A DNA stretch of 64,000 nt from Phialocephala subalpina (lineage: Eukaryota; Ascomycota; Leotiomycetes; Helotiales; Mollisiaceae), in contig FJOG01000019.1 in assembly GCA_900073065.1 (NCBI GenBank), forward strand, positions 897,151 through 961,150, read 5' to 3'. Each line of letters opens with the position of its first letter. The first letter of the stretch is position 1. This document shows positions 46,986-60,393 of the stretch, one piece after another. Below the pieces are notes generated by a model. The model was not told where the DNA came from. It worked only from the letters and a program-made list of their open reading frames with translations, and ran no database searches. A program made the translations under genes and the position numbers.

Positions 46986-48575
46986 CGGTGCCCCATTGAC
47001 TCTTCCAGTCCAACTCCTTGCCCAAAGCTTCGTTGAACGCAGCCAGACACTCGGGAGGTAGCAAAGCCTTGATGTCATCGGAGACACTGGACAAGCCGTT
47101 GAATCCTAGATCATAAGCATCGCCATCTGGACCTGGTACACCGAGGTTAGATGCAGGTGCAGATTGGTAGACGGTGTCGACGATCATGTAGTTGTTGGAG
47201 TAGACGGGCTTGACAGGAGCGAAGATGCTTTGCGCCTCGTGCTCATCATGACCGTTGACATGTCCATTTGTCATTGACTCGGCATAGTCATCGATTTGCT
47301 CCCATCTAGCATGAGTTGGCTGCATGATCTTCGGATATTGCATGACATTGGTATGAACATCGTAGACACCCTTTAGGTTTGCTCGACGGGTAGCAGCGAT
47401 GGCAGCGTTGAACCGACTGGAGTTTGTTAGCAGGGTCATTGTCCCATGTGATTAAATTTACATACCTTGCCTCTCTCGCATGCTCCAACTGCCAATTCAC
47501 ATCATTGACCATGATCTTCTTCTTCTTGCCGTCCGCTGCCTTGCCAGTTTGCAATGGAACAGTTGGCGCACCAGAGTGGTAGACGGAGCTCGCACCATGC
47601 CACGCGACGTATTGGTTCTTGTTGTATTCCTCGCCCGGCGTGATGATATCGTTGGGATCAGCCAATTGGCCCTCGATTGCTCCTTCTTCCTTCAACTTGG
47701 TGACCTCGTAGTCATCCGTGATTCTCCTGCCTCCGATGACAATTTGGGCACCGAACTCTCGGAAGACAGATCGAGCTGTAACGATACCGATGGCACGACC
47801 CTTGTAGGAATGTGGAATGAGCTCGCGGTCGATCATATCGCGCTTCTCGTCCTCGTCGATAATGATCTTGTAAAGACGCTTATGCTTCGTGAAGAAGAGG
47901 TAACTGTCTCGGAATCCAACACATCTTGCTGGCTCCGTGGATAACATGTAGAGACGTTGACCTCGGCCGAGCACCGTGAAAGTTCTGCAACGGTAATCGC
48001 GACCACCTTGGAGATGTCCCATCTTATCGACCTTCTTCTCTCCTTCTGCATCCTCAGGGAGCTCGACCTCGTCGTTGATGACATCCATCATGTTTCCTTC
48101 CTTGTCAATTGGTTGTTGCGTAACATGCGATGGTCCTCCTTTGCGTCCTCCTCCTCGTCCGCCTCCTCTGCCAAATCCGCGACCACGGCCTCGCTTGTTA
48201 GGCGTGCCAACTTCCGAACCTCCAGCATCTTGAGTATCCCAATCCGCAGGTCGATTCTTGGGTGGTCTTCCTAGTCTCTTCTTGCGAACAACAGGCTCTG
48301 GGGCAGGAGTAACTGGACCTTCAACCTCGGATTCTGCTGCAGGCGTACCATCCTCTCCCTCGCCAATATCCTCGTCGATCTCGGGTGGGCTTCCTGCATC
48401 AGAGATAGGGGCATCATCCATCTGCTCATCTTCACCGTCATCGAATGCCTGGGGGGTGTTTTCTAGTATCATTTTCAGTTTCGATCTTTGTATGCGCCGG
48501 GGATTGTGGAGGCGCAAACTTACTCAAAGCAGCCGCCGCGTTCTTGGCCGCAGCCCTACCGGGTCTTCGTCCCAT
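46933..48575 (-). CDS. rsc7: RSC chromatin-remodelling complex subunit Rsc7
   Basis: Three exons: 48524-48575, 47466-48462 and 46933-47416, with introns of 61 and 49 nt; 510 residues. The short first exon gives MGRRPGRAAAKNAAAAL; the acceptor at 48463-48465 is the one that keeps the frame into the acidic segment FDDGEDEQMDD. A basic AT-hook-like RKKRLGRPPKNRP and a Gly/Arg-rich stretch follow. The core is the CRC_subunit (PF08624) region: GRDYRCRTFTVLGRGQRLYM, GFRDSYLFFTKHKRLYKII, IPHSYKGRAIGIVTARS, RRITDDYEV and QYPKIMQPTHARWEQ. Rsc7 is an accessory subunit of the RSC complex and helps ATP-dependent nucleosome remodelling in the nucleus. The last residues (AIDKGVV) lie in a locally duplicated stretch. 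Confidence 0.9.
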
Positions 48576-50557
48576 GGTGGCGAAGGTTTCCGAGTCTCTT
48601 CACTTTGGCAGCAACGTACGATGTGTACCGGATGTGGTTTCCAGAGTCGTCGCGAAGGACGATTGAGCGACGCGATGAAGCTCGCAGAAGCGTGCACGGA
48701 TATGGCCTAGCATATTCTCTAGCGTCGTCTCGTGATAAGCCTTACTGTTGTCGCCTTGTCGCCTGAGGCTTCTTCACTCGATGTCACAAAGTCATCAAGC
48801 TTCCAGACTTTCTTTTTCCAAGATTTACATTCAACCTAAATGACACATCCTGGCATGAGGCTCGCCTCCAAACTCTGGATGAATGTCACGACCAACGAAT
48901 TCCATCTGTTACACAGTTACAGCCGCCTCAAACAAGGCTTCCAGAATGCACACAGCCATAGGCCACGTCTCGCCATAAAGATGCACATACGCGACGAGAG
49001 TCAAGTTTCAATCACATGAGAATTGGTCACGGCTTCAGAATTGGACGCCCCTGAATCAAGAATTCAGGCTCGAGGTTACACCACAAGACGACCAGGCCAG
49101 CCGTCTACCACAAAATGGTTTGACTATGACAAAGATCGGACAAAGGAGGGAGATCAAGATCTGGATGCGAGCATCTGACTGCATTGATATCACGGAAGGT
49201 AACACTGGCGCAAAACGAAGCAACCTAACCTCTCAAGTCTTAGGTCAGCTCTTCTGTTGGCTGTCCACGGAAGAGGGTTAGAGGGTTTGGGATGGGGCTG
49301 AAATGCAATAATGATATATTGCCTGGTCAGCTTAAAGAAGATTCGGCCTGTGTGACATCTGCCCCGAGATCAGCCTTTCAGCAACCGTTGACTCTCTCGG
49401 GCCCCCTTCGGCGGCCCCTTGAATCTGCCATCAGCCATAAATAGAGCGAAGGTTGAGCGGAAGAGCACAAGAGGGTGAGGCGTGGATGTTGGGATGTGAA
49501 GCCTAGGATTCGACTTGGGTCTGCAATCGCTAATGACAATGACGTATCGGCGACCCACGGCAGCTGTCCAGGGCAAACATCTGGCGATGAACCAAACCGG
49601 ATCGCGCATGTGCAGTTTGTAGTTTGCAACAAAGGAATGGCGATGATACTTGGCAGTGGATGCGTGCAGACATAAGAATTGGACACTCCCTTAGATAAAC
49701 AACTCTGGTCCTACGTGCACAGATATCTAGAGTACATGTTGGTTGTCGTTGGCTGGCGCCTCACAGCTTGATCCCTTCTTGCCTCTGACTTGACCGTCTC
49801 ACGCACAGCACGGCCAATATTCCAAGTCAATTCCAATAATAAATAGACAGCCAACCAGCCCACCTTTGACCTTTCTCGCCGTCCAGCAATCTAACTTGAT
49901 GCCTTATTTCTCCAGTCCAGAGTCGCAGCTCGATTGCCAGCCCATGTATGGGTGAATGTTCTCCCTGTACTGCTGCGCACTGAAGCTGCAGACCGACTTG
50001 TCACCGCGCCCAACCTGAATCACCACGAGTCATTGGGGTTCACGATTTGCGGTCAGAGTCTCGTCGCCATCACCGAGTTTGCCCAGCTTCCTCACTGCGC
50101 ATGCAGCTCCCTGGTGTCGCTGCAAATAAGAAGTCCAAACTCAGAAATACGGATTACCGTTCACCTTCGGACGGGGCGTTAGCGAGGCCTTCAGCGACCG
50201 AAGCTGCGCTTGCGCATCGACGACTCCGAAAGATTCCTTGGGACCTCTTTCCTTCTTCCACTCCCAACAACTCCACCCGCTTCCCAAATCTACGAAAACG
50301 ATCATTGATTCTTTGACCGCGTACATAACGCAGTCCGACGGCCTCACTCTCCAACTGTCCTCGCCACTGCGATCCTTCTCGACCCTTCGACGCATGCAAG
50401 GTACCTCTTGTACCTAAAGTACCCTGTACTTGGTCGCGAAGTCTGCTCGTCAAGACTCGAATCTCCACGACCATAAATCCTCCGCCACCACGAAACCCAC
50501 GATCTTCATCCTCGACGCGACGAGAAAACTGGCAAACCTACGAGCGAGCCGACCGCC
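48576..50557. other. Divergent promoter region of rsc7 and sch9
   Basis: About 2 kb between two divergently transcribed regulatory genes. It must hold both promoters. Long 5' leaders are likely, as is common for Sch9-type kinases. No coding region recognised. Confidence 0.5.
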
Positions 50558-53500
50558 ATGGCAGGGAACGAGATGGATTTGCTCAAGCAGGCTACACAAG
50601 CTATGATGGCGAGGTACGATGGCAAAACACCCATTTCTTTCGGTTTGGCAGGGTGGATAGAGGCATATTGGCTCTCGCAGAGATCACCGTCCAGCTGCGG
50701 ACGCTGCTCGCAATGCACGGTGCTCGTGGCAGGACAGTGTCTTTCTCCATCCTGTGTCCCTTTGCTGCGATGGCATCTCTGATGTCTTTCGTACATGCAC
50801 GTCTCAGCGTCAAAAGTAGTGACGAGGGGTCGGCCGCACCGCAGCTTTCAGGCTGCTTATCGAAGCGGCAATCGGTGACTGGCGCGTCTCGTCCTGGGCA
50901 CAAAACCAGACATGGCTTTTTTTTGTAATTTTCCATGCACCGAAAGAAAGAAATTTTTTGATTATCGAAGCATGGGCAACCCCCAACCCTGCTGGTTTTC
51001 GATGTTCTTAAATTCTTCCATCGCATCCCTTTCTTGCTAAATACCTCATGCTACCCACAAGCCATCCTTGTGATGCGTTTCATAATGTCTCTTACTGATA
51101 TTTTTCGCAGGACTGAGGACGATGGGAACGATAGCTACGCTTCCGATACCCCCCGCTCCGGTGTCGCTACTCCACAGCCTGATCCCTCAGACAAGCGGTT
51201 ACCTGGCATAATGCACAGTTACTTTGGACAGGTTGGTGCTGGTTCTTCTCAAAGTCCAAATTCTGGTGCGCTTGAAACTCCTGCCGTGGAAAGTGAAGCT
51301 CATACCCCCCTTCCTCCTTTCCACCGGCGGGAAACCACCGACGGTGATCAGGTGCTATCGTCTGTCACGCCAGACTCCCACAATGAGCCTGCGAGTGCCT
51401 CCCACGATAAAGACCCAATGGCTCAGCCGCCCACAGAAAGTGAGCGGCCTGAGTCTCTTGCACCTAAGAACACCCGGACAAGTGGCCTGCATCCATACCC
51501 GACACCACCCGTTTCCCAGCCACCATCACTACACAAATTGAAATTGAGCGACTCAGGCTCAGAAGATGAGAAGGAAGTTGCAAAGGAGGCAACTTCTTTA
51601 CCTTCCGCACATCACAAGAGAATCTCGGAATCAATTCCATCAAGTGCTCGTAGAGCCTCCTTGATGAACCCGCTCTCAAGTGTTGTGACGGCATCAAATG
51701 TCCATGCTGCTCATTTTTCGAACCCCAGCGATCGTTCTCCACCAGATACCCCTTCACGTTCGCGTCTGACTTCTGAATTTCACAATTCTCCGTCAGTTGA
51801 TCGGCTCAAAAAGCTAACAGATGACGCATCTAAAAAGAGTATTCCTCCAACTCCCACTCGAGCACTTTCCAACCAAACAGTCAAGTCTGATGCGAGCGGT
51901 GGATCAGACCCCGCGAATGGCGCGAATAATGGCGCGAACGGACAGAACGGCAAAGCGGTTCTAGAATCTACACACACTCCTTCTTCGTCTTCAGGATCGA
52001 CAGGCGCACCCGCACCAGCACCAAAAGGAAAGCTGACAGTGAAGATCTCCGAAGCTAGAGGTTTACGAAAGAGCAGAGACCCATACGTCGTCGCTGTCTT
52101 CCAGAGAAACGAGCTTGTGTCGAAAGGACCTTTGCCCGATGATTCGGACGAGAATGAAGATGCAACTAGCAGTCCGGCTATGGGAGGTATTCCTATTGCA
52201 CGATCTGGCAGCGATTCGGGTCGACCAATGGCCATTCCTATGAAGAGTCGACAAAGCAGCAACACAAGTCTATCGGATTACCGCGACTTCAAAATGAAAG
52301 GCCGAAAATCTATGACCAACCCAAAATGGGATACTGAAGCTGTCTTGTGAGTGTTTCCCTTGCATGGGTAAAGACGAGATGTACTAATATGGACCTAGTG
52401 ATGTGGTTGGATCTGATTCACGTGTGAACATCACAATCTACGACAGAAGCAGTGCCGCAGAGGAATTCCTTGGTCACGTTGATTTGGAGGCGAATATCTC
52501 AGAGACCGACAACTCACCTATCTCAGGCTGGTTCCAACTTCGAGGCAAGGATAATACCGATAGCGGTCATCCAGGCGAGATTCATGTCGAAGTCACATTC
52601 CAACGAACCGAGAAGAAGCACTATGGACCTGAGGACTTTCAGATCTTGAAGCTCATTGGCAAGGGCACGTTCGGTCAGGTTTACCAAGTCAGGAAGAAGG
52701 ATACCAAGAGAATTTACGCCATGAAGGTTCTTCAGAAGAAGGTTATCGTGCAGAAGAAGGAGGTCGCGCACACGGTTGGAGAGAGGAACATCATGGTCCG
52801 CACAGCTATGGCCGACTCACCATTCATCGTTGGACTCAAATTCTCATTCCAAACACCCACAGATCTATACCTGGTCACAGATTTCATGTCCGGCGGGGAG
52901 CTGTTCTGGCACTTGCAGAAGGAAGGGCGATTCGATGAGAAGCGGGCGAAGTTCTACATTGCCGAACTCATTCTTGCTCTCCAACACCTCCACATGCACG
53001 ACATTGTCTACAGAGACTTGAAGCCAGAGAACATCCTACTGGACGCAAATGGCCACATTGCATTGTGCGATTTCGGCCTTTCTAAGGCGAATTTGACCAA
53101 CAACGCCACCACAAATACGTTTTGTGGCACAACCGAATACTTGGCCCCCGAAGTTCTATTGGACGAAGCCGGCTACACAAAGATGGTTGATTTCTGGTCT
53201 TTAGGGGTTCTTGTGTTCGAGATGTGCTGCGGCTGGAGTCCGTTCTACGCTGAAGACACTCAACAGATGTACAAGAACATCGCTTTTGGAAAGGTCAGGT
53301 TTCCTAGAGATACCTTAACTACCGAAGGACGAAACTTTGTCAAGGGTCTTCTGAACAGGAATCCAAAACACCGACTTGGAGCAACCGACGATGCCGAAGA
53401 GCTAAAGAGACATCCCTTCTTCGCCGATATTGATTGGGAGGCTTTGACCAAGAAGCTGATCACTCCCCCATTCAAGCCCAAGTTGAAGTCTGAGATTGAC

Positions 53501-53848
53501 GTTTCGAATTTCGATCCAGAGTTTACCAATGCCCTAAACGGAGCAGGATCTCTCAATGCCCGTGCAGCAGCCTTAGCAGCTGGTGTTGCAACTTCAACTC
53601 CTCTTTCGCCTGGCATGCAAGCTAACTTCAAGGGCTTCACTTTTGTCGACGAGAGTGCCATGGATGAGCATCTAGGAGGCGTTCAGAAGCAGTACGACGA
53701 CATGGACGAAGACGATAAGCGTGAACAAGACTGGGAGGACCCATTCGATGTTCCAGCTAAGAGTCGCGGTGACCGAATGAGCGGCATCGTCAAAACAAGC
53801 ACGAATGAAGACAGCAGCATGTTTAACGGCGGTCACTTCGACATGTAA
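50558..53848 (+). CDS. sch9: C2 and AGC-kinase protein, Sch9 orthologue
   Basis: Three exons: 50558-50613, 51111-52346 and 52399-53848; 913 residues. The tiny first exon gives MAGNEMDLLKQATQAMMAR and joins in frame over a 497-nt intron to TEDDGNDSYASDTPRSG. The second intron (52 nt) gives TEAVFDVVGSDSR inside the C2 domain. Residues 20-320 are Ser/Pro-rich with KRLPGIMHSYFGQV near the start. The C2 domain spans about 325-500 (KGKLTVKISEARGLRKSRDP). The kinase starts near 511: GKGTFGQV, catalytic Lys in YAMK (about 540), YRDLKPEN (Asp about 637), CDFG (about 655), FCGTTEYLAPE. The AGC hydrophobic motif FKGFTF is near 845. Sch9 acts downstream of TORC1 in nutrient signalling, growth and stress control. 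The first exon is less certain than the rest. Confidence 0.9.
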
Positions 53849-56800
53849 ATTGCGACAGGCCGGATCATATTTCCTTGCGTTTGAATGGTTCTATTTACAT
53901 AGTACGCATCGGGTCGGCGTCGAATTTGCTCTTTTCGCATTGGGTGGAGTTTGGTCGTCATATCATGACATCTGGATGCCTGGATGAACGGGTGGATGGG
54001 AGGTCAGATTGGTCAGTCACGAGGTGCAATGAATCAATGATCTGGGTCGGTTGCTCATTGTACTCGGTTTGCCTCGACTGTATACAGGTGGATGGGCAAC
54101 TTGAGTCTGAAATCGTCAGAGCAGGAGCTCTTTCTTTCATTCCTTGCGGTCTGGAGGCAACATATGATAAGCACACGAGATATGGCATACGAATCTTTAC
54201 GTGCGTTTTATTAGGGTTTGCATTGGATTTGCTCGCTTTTCATGCGGCTATATCTACTATATGGCTCAGCGCAGTCATATCATCGTCTGCGTTTTCAGCC
54301 TTGGTCAGGACTTTGTTGCTCATGTCTTCTTTCAACAGGCGTCAGCGAGCGCAGAATGCAGCGTTCTACTTCAGTTGCGTTGCGTTTTAGTACCATGGTC
54401 CGGCGGGAACGCCGACCTTGGTCTTGGTCTTGGTCCAAATGGGTATATGGGAGGCATAACATTCCCAAAGAAACATCGAGCACACTCGCTGTATATTTCC
54501 TGAGGTCTCGTTTGCATGAAAGGGAGGGAAGGAGGCATATCTGAGGGACTTGTACTTAGGACAGGACATGGAATTCATCAGATGCGATTCGTCTGGCAAT
54601 ATCCAATACCTTAATTGAACCCATAATCGAACATTTGGCTTGGAGATCATGTGCATGCAAGCTGATTTTGTAATCAAAGTGACGTCTTCTTGTAGCTTGT
54701 ACATGGTACATTGACACGTGAAGTTGCGTAGATGTACATGGTACTTACAGGCCGGAAGTCCGGATTCTCTCTTTTTCTCGCTCTTTCTCAATTCCTGCTC
54801 CTGTGAATGGTTGGTTTACGAGAATAAAATCTTTACGTTTTTGCATTTGAAAAGATGGGGGTTTGTGTAACTGAACATCCTGCTGGTGCTGCTAACAATG
54901 ACGCAGTAAGCAGAGTTGGTCGGGAGATATCGGATTGTGGGGGGATGGGTGAAATGGGTGAGTTTGGTTGGATTAGGGGAGAGAACTGGGAAGAGAGGGG
55001 TGGGATTGGGAGCAGGGAAGAGGGGAAGGGTGGGATGAGGCTCGTTTGGGGAGGTGCCGAGGACCGAGGGGGTCACGTGTTGGAGATTTTGAGGAAGGTA
55101 TTGCTGGTTGCAGGTTGTGCTGAGTTGTTACATCTTACTTCAGATTTTGAGGAGCGAACCCTGCTTCTGTCGGCGATTTTGTGTGAGGAAGATCATACAA
55201 GGTGTTGCGATTTGGACTAGGAGGGAAGCGTCAAGCGAGCTGTACCTTTCTCAAGGGACAACCGTCGAGCAATAAATACTAGCATGTGGATGCAGAGGTT
55301 AATCTACAGTGTTCGTCGTTGAGTTGCTTGTGGTGTTGCATGCTGAGTTGTTGAGTGTCATGAGAAATGACGGTTGGTACGAGTTCTAGGCCCGCGAGAA
55401 CTCGACTGCACAAAACGGGTCTCAATATTCTGTGCACCAACCTGTATGTTCTTCTGTGTTCTGCCATCGAGTGGGAGAGATGGCGGTATTATAGCATTTG
55501 TAGCTCGGCGAGAAGAAAGGCGATTTGAAACGCAAGCTAAGTCAAGTCAAGTCAAATTTCAAGCAGATCGAATCTTCTCAATTGAAGCGAACCGAAGATA
55601 TATAAACCATGTTTCTTAACCATAGGAAACTCAAAGAATCCATAGCCGCACGCGCACCAGACCATGGTCGAGGCCAGCCTCGGTTCCGATTTTGGGTCCG
55701 CCATCCAAGGCCAGTTCTCTGGCACACCCCTCGCCATTTGCACGCTCTAGAGTTTTCGGCCTTCGAGGTTCTGCTCAAGTCCCTGCCCAAGTAGAGCGAA
55801 GCGTCTCTCCTTTGTTGTCAACTTCCTAACTGCTGTCATGCTTCCGCCACAGCGGTTCATGAGAGCAGTCTCCCACCTTCAAAGGAGTGGTAAAGGGAAC
55901 TTTTAAAATACAAAAATATCAAGCACTCTCATCCCCTGTTGCCCCTGAACTTTTTGTACTGTTATTGATGAGGTTTGTTCATAGAGGGAGGAGAGTTATA
56001 TACCCTGCTGCCCCGGTCCGCTTGGACTAGGCCGGCAGGTTGGTATCAGATCTGTGGTTGAAGCAAACTTTCAAGTGAATGAATATTTGACTGAGAGGGG
56101 GAGGGTTTGCTTCGAGTACAATGCTTAAGTAGAGTATGGTTATATACGGGAACGTTCCTTCTCCCCGTCCCCAGCCTGTGTAAAATGACAGAGGGCATAG
56201 AATGGATATCTGGAATTTAAATCTCAGCATTAAATTTTGTTGTGACTCGGGAGTCAGGATCTTTTCAACTTGAGTAGAACCTCGATGGTTATGGACTCTA
56301 GGATGTGGAAATTACGAGGCGTACGGTAAAACATGAGAGAGCTCGATTGGCACTTGTTCAATTCCATCGGTGCTGTTCAAAGCTGACGCGCAATAGTTGA
56401 GTGGGGCTGACTAGAAGATTATCGGTGCTACACCCGTAAATAGTATTCGATGAAGCATGGTAAGATTGTGCATATCCTGAGACTGAAGGACTACAATTTG
56501 ACAGCCACAAAAATGCCTTCACTCAATGCCTCGTCAAGTTAGTCATCGACTAACCGTAAATATCGTTCTCCGCTGCCAATAGCCTGGCCGGAACGTGGCT
56601 CAATCATCAGGAAGTCAGAGAGACGCGCTGGAAGATTAGAGGCGCAGTCAATCCGGGCTGAGCTGAGTAATTGAAATATTGTATGTAATTCGGGGGGGGG
56701 GATATGACAAACGAAAGCAAAGCCATGGTCATGAAAATGGCCAAGAGAACTCCACAAGAGTCAGGACATTGACATTGGTTTTCTCGCGAAGTCTTTCTTC

Positions 56801-57728
56801 TGGAAGGTACTAACTTCGCAACGAGAAGCCTCCCGAATACTGCAATGCTATACTGGTACATTAGACTCCATAGATACAGCATATACACAAGTCCTTGAAC
56901 TATCGAAGCCAGGAAACTTGTTTATGTCAGTACCAAGAAAGTCTCTGAGCAGAGACGACTGCGAGACTTGACATTTTACTAACATCCTTGAACGGTCCCA
57001 TGACAGTGTATGTGGAAGACTCAGTCAACATGCCCAGCCTTCTAGCCTCCCTTTCAACTCGATTGTTGGCAGGAACATTGAAGCAGTAACGGGAGCAGAA
57101 ATTTCGAGAACGGAAAAGAGCCAAATCTCGAAGCACGTCAAGACCTTAAGTATGGACTCCGAAAGCAACAGCTGTGCCATTTTGACACGTCTTTTCTCGC
57201 CTTCTTACCCCGACCTCTTTTTCTGCTAGCATTCTCGAACATCGAAATGCAAAGCAGACAATTGTTGAGCAAACAAGCTGCACTGCTCTCTTCCCTGGTG
57301 AATCTCAACTTGAAACAAAACACAGCAAGGAAACAACGGGACGTAGAGGTCGAAGCAATTCTAGCAATTCTGCAGTAACACGTTTTGGGCCGCCCGTTTG
57401 TCCTGCCAGGGATTTCTAAGTGACGATATCCCACTTAGGCGAACCAGTGAAAAATTGTCTGGTCATATCCTGAAGCACTAATATCCTCCAACGGTCTGGT
57501 GGTACCTCCGGAGTATATATGCACCCACGAAACGGCCGTGGTTGAGAGTCCGCATACTTGACCTCTGCACATCCTCACCAAATCTGGAAGACACATTGAT
57601 CCAGATATTCATCACTGTACAAGCTCCCATTCTCTCCCTCTAAGTTATGCTATACACACAAGATCGTCCCATCCCATCTCTCCTCACCCATTCTCGGCCC
57701 CAACATACCTCTTCATCCAAGGAAACAT
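53849..57728. other. Intergenic, no gene seen
   Basis: About 3.9 kb between convergent sch9 and atp14. The first few hundred bases are probably the sch9 3' UTR. Frames are short and unrecognised. A 10-base G run occurs near 56691. Confidence 0.45.
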
Positions 57729-58287
57729 CTAGTGATGAGCTGCCTCCTCCTCTGGCTCCTCCTCAAACCAATCAACCTCCTTCTCAGCAACAGCACCTCC
57801 CTCAGCCTGTCCCTCAATCTCAACGGTCTGAGTCTCGTATGCTTTCAACTCATTCGCGATATCGGCTTCTTCGGGGGACTTGGGTGGCTTTGGTGCGTTC
57901 CATTTTTGGACGTGACCTTCGGAATCGGAGGCTTTGACGGCGGGGATTTTGTAGGCTTTCAGCTCCTTAACGTAAAGTTCTTGGACGAGATCCGCTGAGA
58001 GAGGTTTGTTAGCTAGAGCTCGGGAAAGACACAACACTGGCATCCTAGACCCGCAGGATCGTAGACCAACTGCCACAGAATCTGCCATAAATCCCGGGCA
58101 GATCTATGAGAGCGAATAGGTTACAAACCTTGACGAACGGCCGTAGGAGTGATAAATGTACGTCTGGACACGACGGTAGCTTGTTGTCTCAGGACACGGG
58201 CGATCGAAGAGCGCTGCAATCGTCAGTCAAGTTCAGGCAGAAGCTGTGAATAGTCCATACCGAAGCGCGGAGAGTTTGTGTGAACAT
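57729..58287 (-). CDS. atp14: F1Fo ATP synthase subunit h
   Basis: Three exons: 58261-58287, 58129-58213 and 57729-57994, with introns of 47 and 134 nt; 125 residues, normal for the family. The N-terminus (MFTQTLRASRSSIARVLRQQ, then VVSRRTF) is a basic, serine-rich mitochondrial presequence. The mature part has ADLVQELYVKELKAYKIPAV, EGHVQKWNAPKPPKSPEEAD and the acidic C-terminus DWFEEEPEEEAAHH, matching fungal subunit h (Atp14). The protein belongs to the peripheral stalk and is needed for a working ATP synthase in the inner mitochondrial membrane. All splice sites are canonical and the frame is exact. Confidence 0.9.
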
Positions 58288-58902
58288 CTTGACGGCTGTG
58301 GTGGTGTCAATTGGAGATTGAGTAGGTCGTTGTGAGGTTCGGGAATGCTTTTCGAGGTTCTGCACTGGCGATCTCTTTCGGACTAGTGGTACACGTGACC
58401 CTCGATATATCCTTCAACGTTTTTCGCTCGTCGTCCTCACGCAGATTCTCCTCTCATTGCTTTCATTTGTAGAGTTTGCTCACGGAGGTGAAAATTCAGT
58501 ATCTATGTTGTTCGATGAATGGTATTAACAGACGTCAAGTCCTTCACCATGTTCGAAGACTCGAAGACAAAATATTAATGTCCCAAGAAATTTTAAACAT
58601 TTAGTTTCCCAATTCTGGATTCAAGATACTTTATCGTTTGCCGATGAGTACCTTTGCTTGAACAATGATTAATCTGCGGCTTCTGCAACCAAACTTGAAC
58701 CCAGGAACAAGGCGACAGAGTTCACAGTCAACTCAGGCACTGAAATGGTGTTACCAAATTTGATCTCATCATCAAAGCTCCGAAGACTTCTATTTTCCGC
58801 TGCAATTTCATGCATGAAAGGCCATCCATGATGTCTAAAATACAAGGCTCAATATGCAAGCCATGCCCAACTCCCCAACCCTCGTACAAGCCAGCCCACC
58901 AT
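58288..58902. other. Intergenic between atp14 and rpt5
   Basis: About 0.6 kb holding the atp14 promoter and the rpt5 3' flank. The two genes point the same way. No further gene seen. Confidence 0.5.
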
Positions 58903-60393
58903 TTATGCATAGAAGTTCACAGTGTCCTTCTTCTTAGCCTGGACCTCCGCAATAGCATCAACATAATGCTCGTGACTGATCTTGTTCTTTCCCATCCTCA
59001 ACGCAATCATACCAGCCTCCACACAGACAGCCTTCAGTTGTGCACCACCGAACTCATCCGTACTTCGTGCCAATTCGGGCCAGTTAACAGCATCATCTAC
59101 TGTCATCTTTCTGCTGTGAATCTTCAGGATCTGAGCTCGTGCTTCTTCATTGGGTAGAGGGAACTCGATCTTTCTGTCTAAACGACCAGAACGCAGTAAA
59201 GCGGGATCAAGGACATCGACTCTGTTGGTGGCAGCAAGAACCTTGATACGATCATCTGAGGCGAAACCATCAAGTTGGTTAAGAAGCTCCAACATAGTTC
59301 TCTGTACTTCCCTGTCTCCGCTCTTCTCACTGTCGAAACGCTTGGTTCCTACAGCATCCAACTCATCGATGAAAATGATCGCAGGGGCCTTCTCCTTTGC
59401 GAGGGCGAAGCAGTCTCGTACGAGTTTGGCGCCATCACCGATGAACATTTGTACGAGTTGTGGGCCGGCGAGCTTCAGGAAGGTGGCATCGGTTTGAGCA
59501 GCGCAGGCTCTTGCCAAGAGGGTCTTTCCGGTACCAGGAGGGCCGTACATCAGTGCACCTATTAATGTTAGCTTTTGCGGATAGGATAATTGAAGACATA
59601 TGCATACCCTTCGGAGCCTTAATGCCAATCTTCTTGAATCGCTCAGCCTCCTTCATTGGCCAGACGATGGCCTCAACCAGCTCCTCAATCTGCTTATCCA
59701 ATCCTCCTACATCGGTGTATTTCTCTGTTGGCTTCTCATCAACCTCCATAGCCTTCACTCTGCTGTCATATTCTGCAGGTAATGTGTCCAGGACGAGGTA
59801 TGAATCCTTGTTTACACCAATCAAGTCTCCTGGCTTCAACTGCTCGGGATCTACGAGACCAATCAAGGGCAAGAAGATAGTTTGCCGGGTAGAGGTCTTG
59901 ATAACCGCGGACTTTCCAACTCGTGTAGCATCGAGATCAATGTTGGCACCTTCTTCTTGAGATTCGGCGGTTGGGTCGAGGTCGAGCAGTTCAACAACGT
60001 TGCCAACAAGGTACGGTAATTGTCTGTTTGCAAGTCAGTCATCCCATCGAAACAGCTGCTCAGAACATCTGCGGTTTTGTACCTGTTGTTCTCGATCTTG
60101 TCCAGGTTGTCCTTGATCTTCTCGCCCATCGTAGCCTTCTCGTGTGATAAACGCTGGTACTCGCTCTTCATGATTCGTGAATCGTTCTCCAACAGCCGTC
60201 TCCGCGTGAGGATATCCTGTGTGCTCAAACTGTAGATCTCGTCATCTATTGGGTCCTCTTCCTTCTCTGCTGGTTCCGCATCTTTCATTTCAGCATCGCC
60301 ATTTTGGTCCTGCTTCTTGTCCTTCTCGCCATCGTCCTTCTTGTCTTCCTTCTGCTCGCGCTCGAGATCATCGAGATCTTCTAAGGTAGACAT
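58903..60393 (-). CDS. rpt5: 26S proteasome regulatory ATPase Rpt5
   Basis: Three exons: 60083-60393, 59608-60023 and 58903-59558, with introns of 59 and 49 nt; 460 residues. The splices restore exact family text ([18 protein letters not shown] and [19 protein letters not shown]). The N-terminus is acidic and Lys/Glu-rich (coiled coil). The OB-like domain holds [20 protein letters not shown]. The AAA domain has Walker A GPPGTGKT (about 248), Walker [10 protein letters not shown] (about 303), [17 protein letters not shown] and the arginine-finger segment [11 protein letters not shown]. It ends NFYA, an HbYX motif that docks into the 20S core. Rpt5 is one of six ATPases that unfold proteins for the proteasome. 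It is divergent to the TFIIB gene, with about 0.8 kb between starts. Confidence 0.95.

Noticed and set aside
54855..55220. 121-codon plus-strand frame downstream of sch9
   Set aside because: Gly/Glu-rich translation of a purine-rich tract with no motif.
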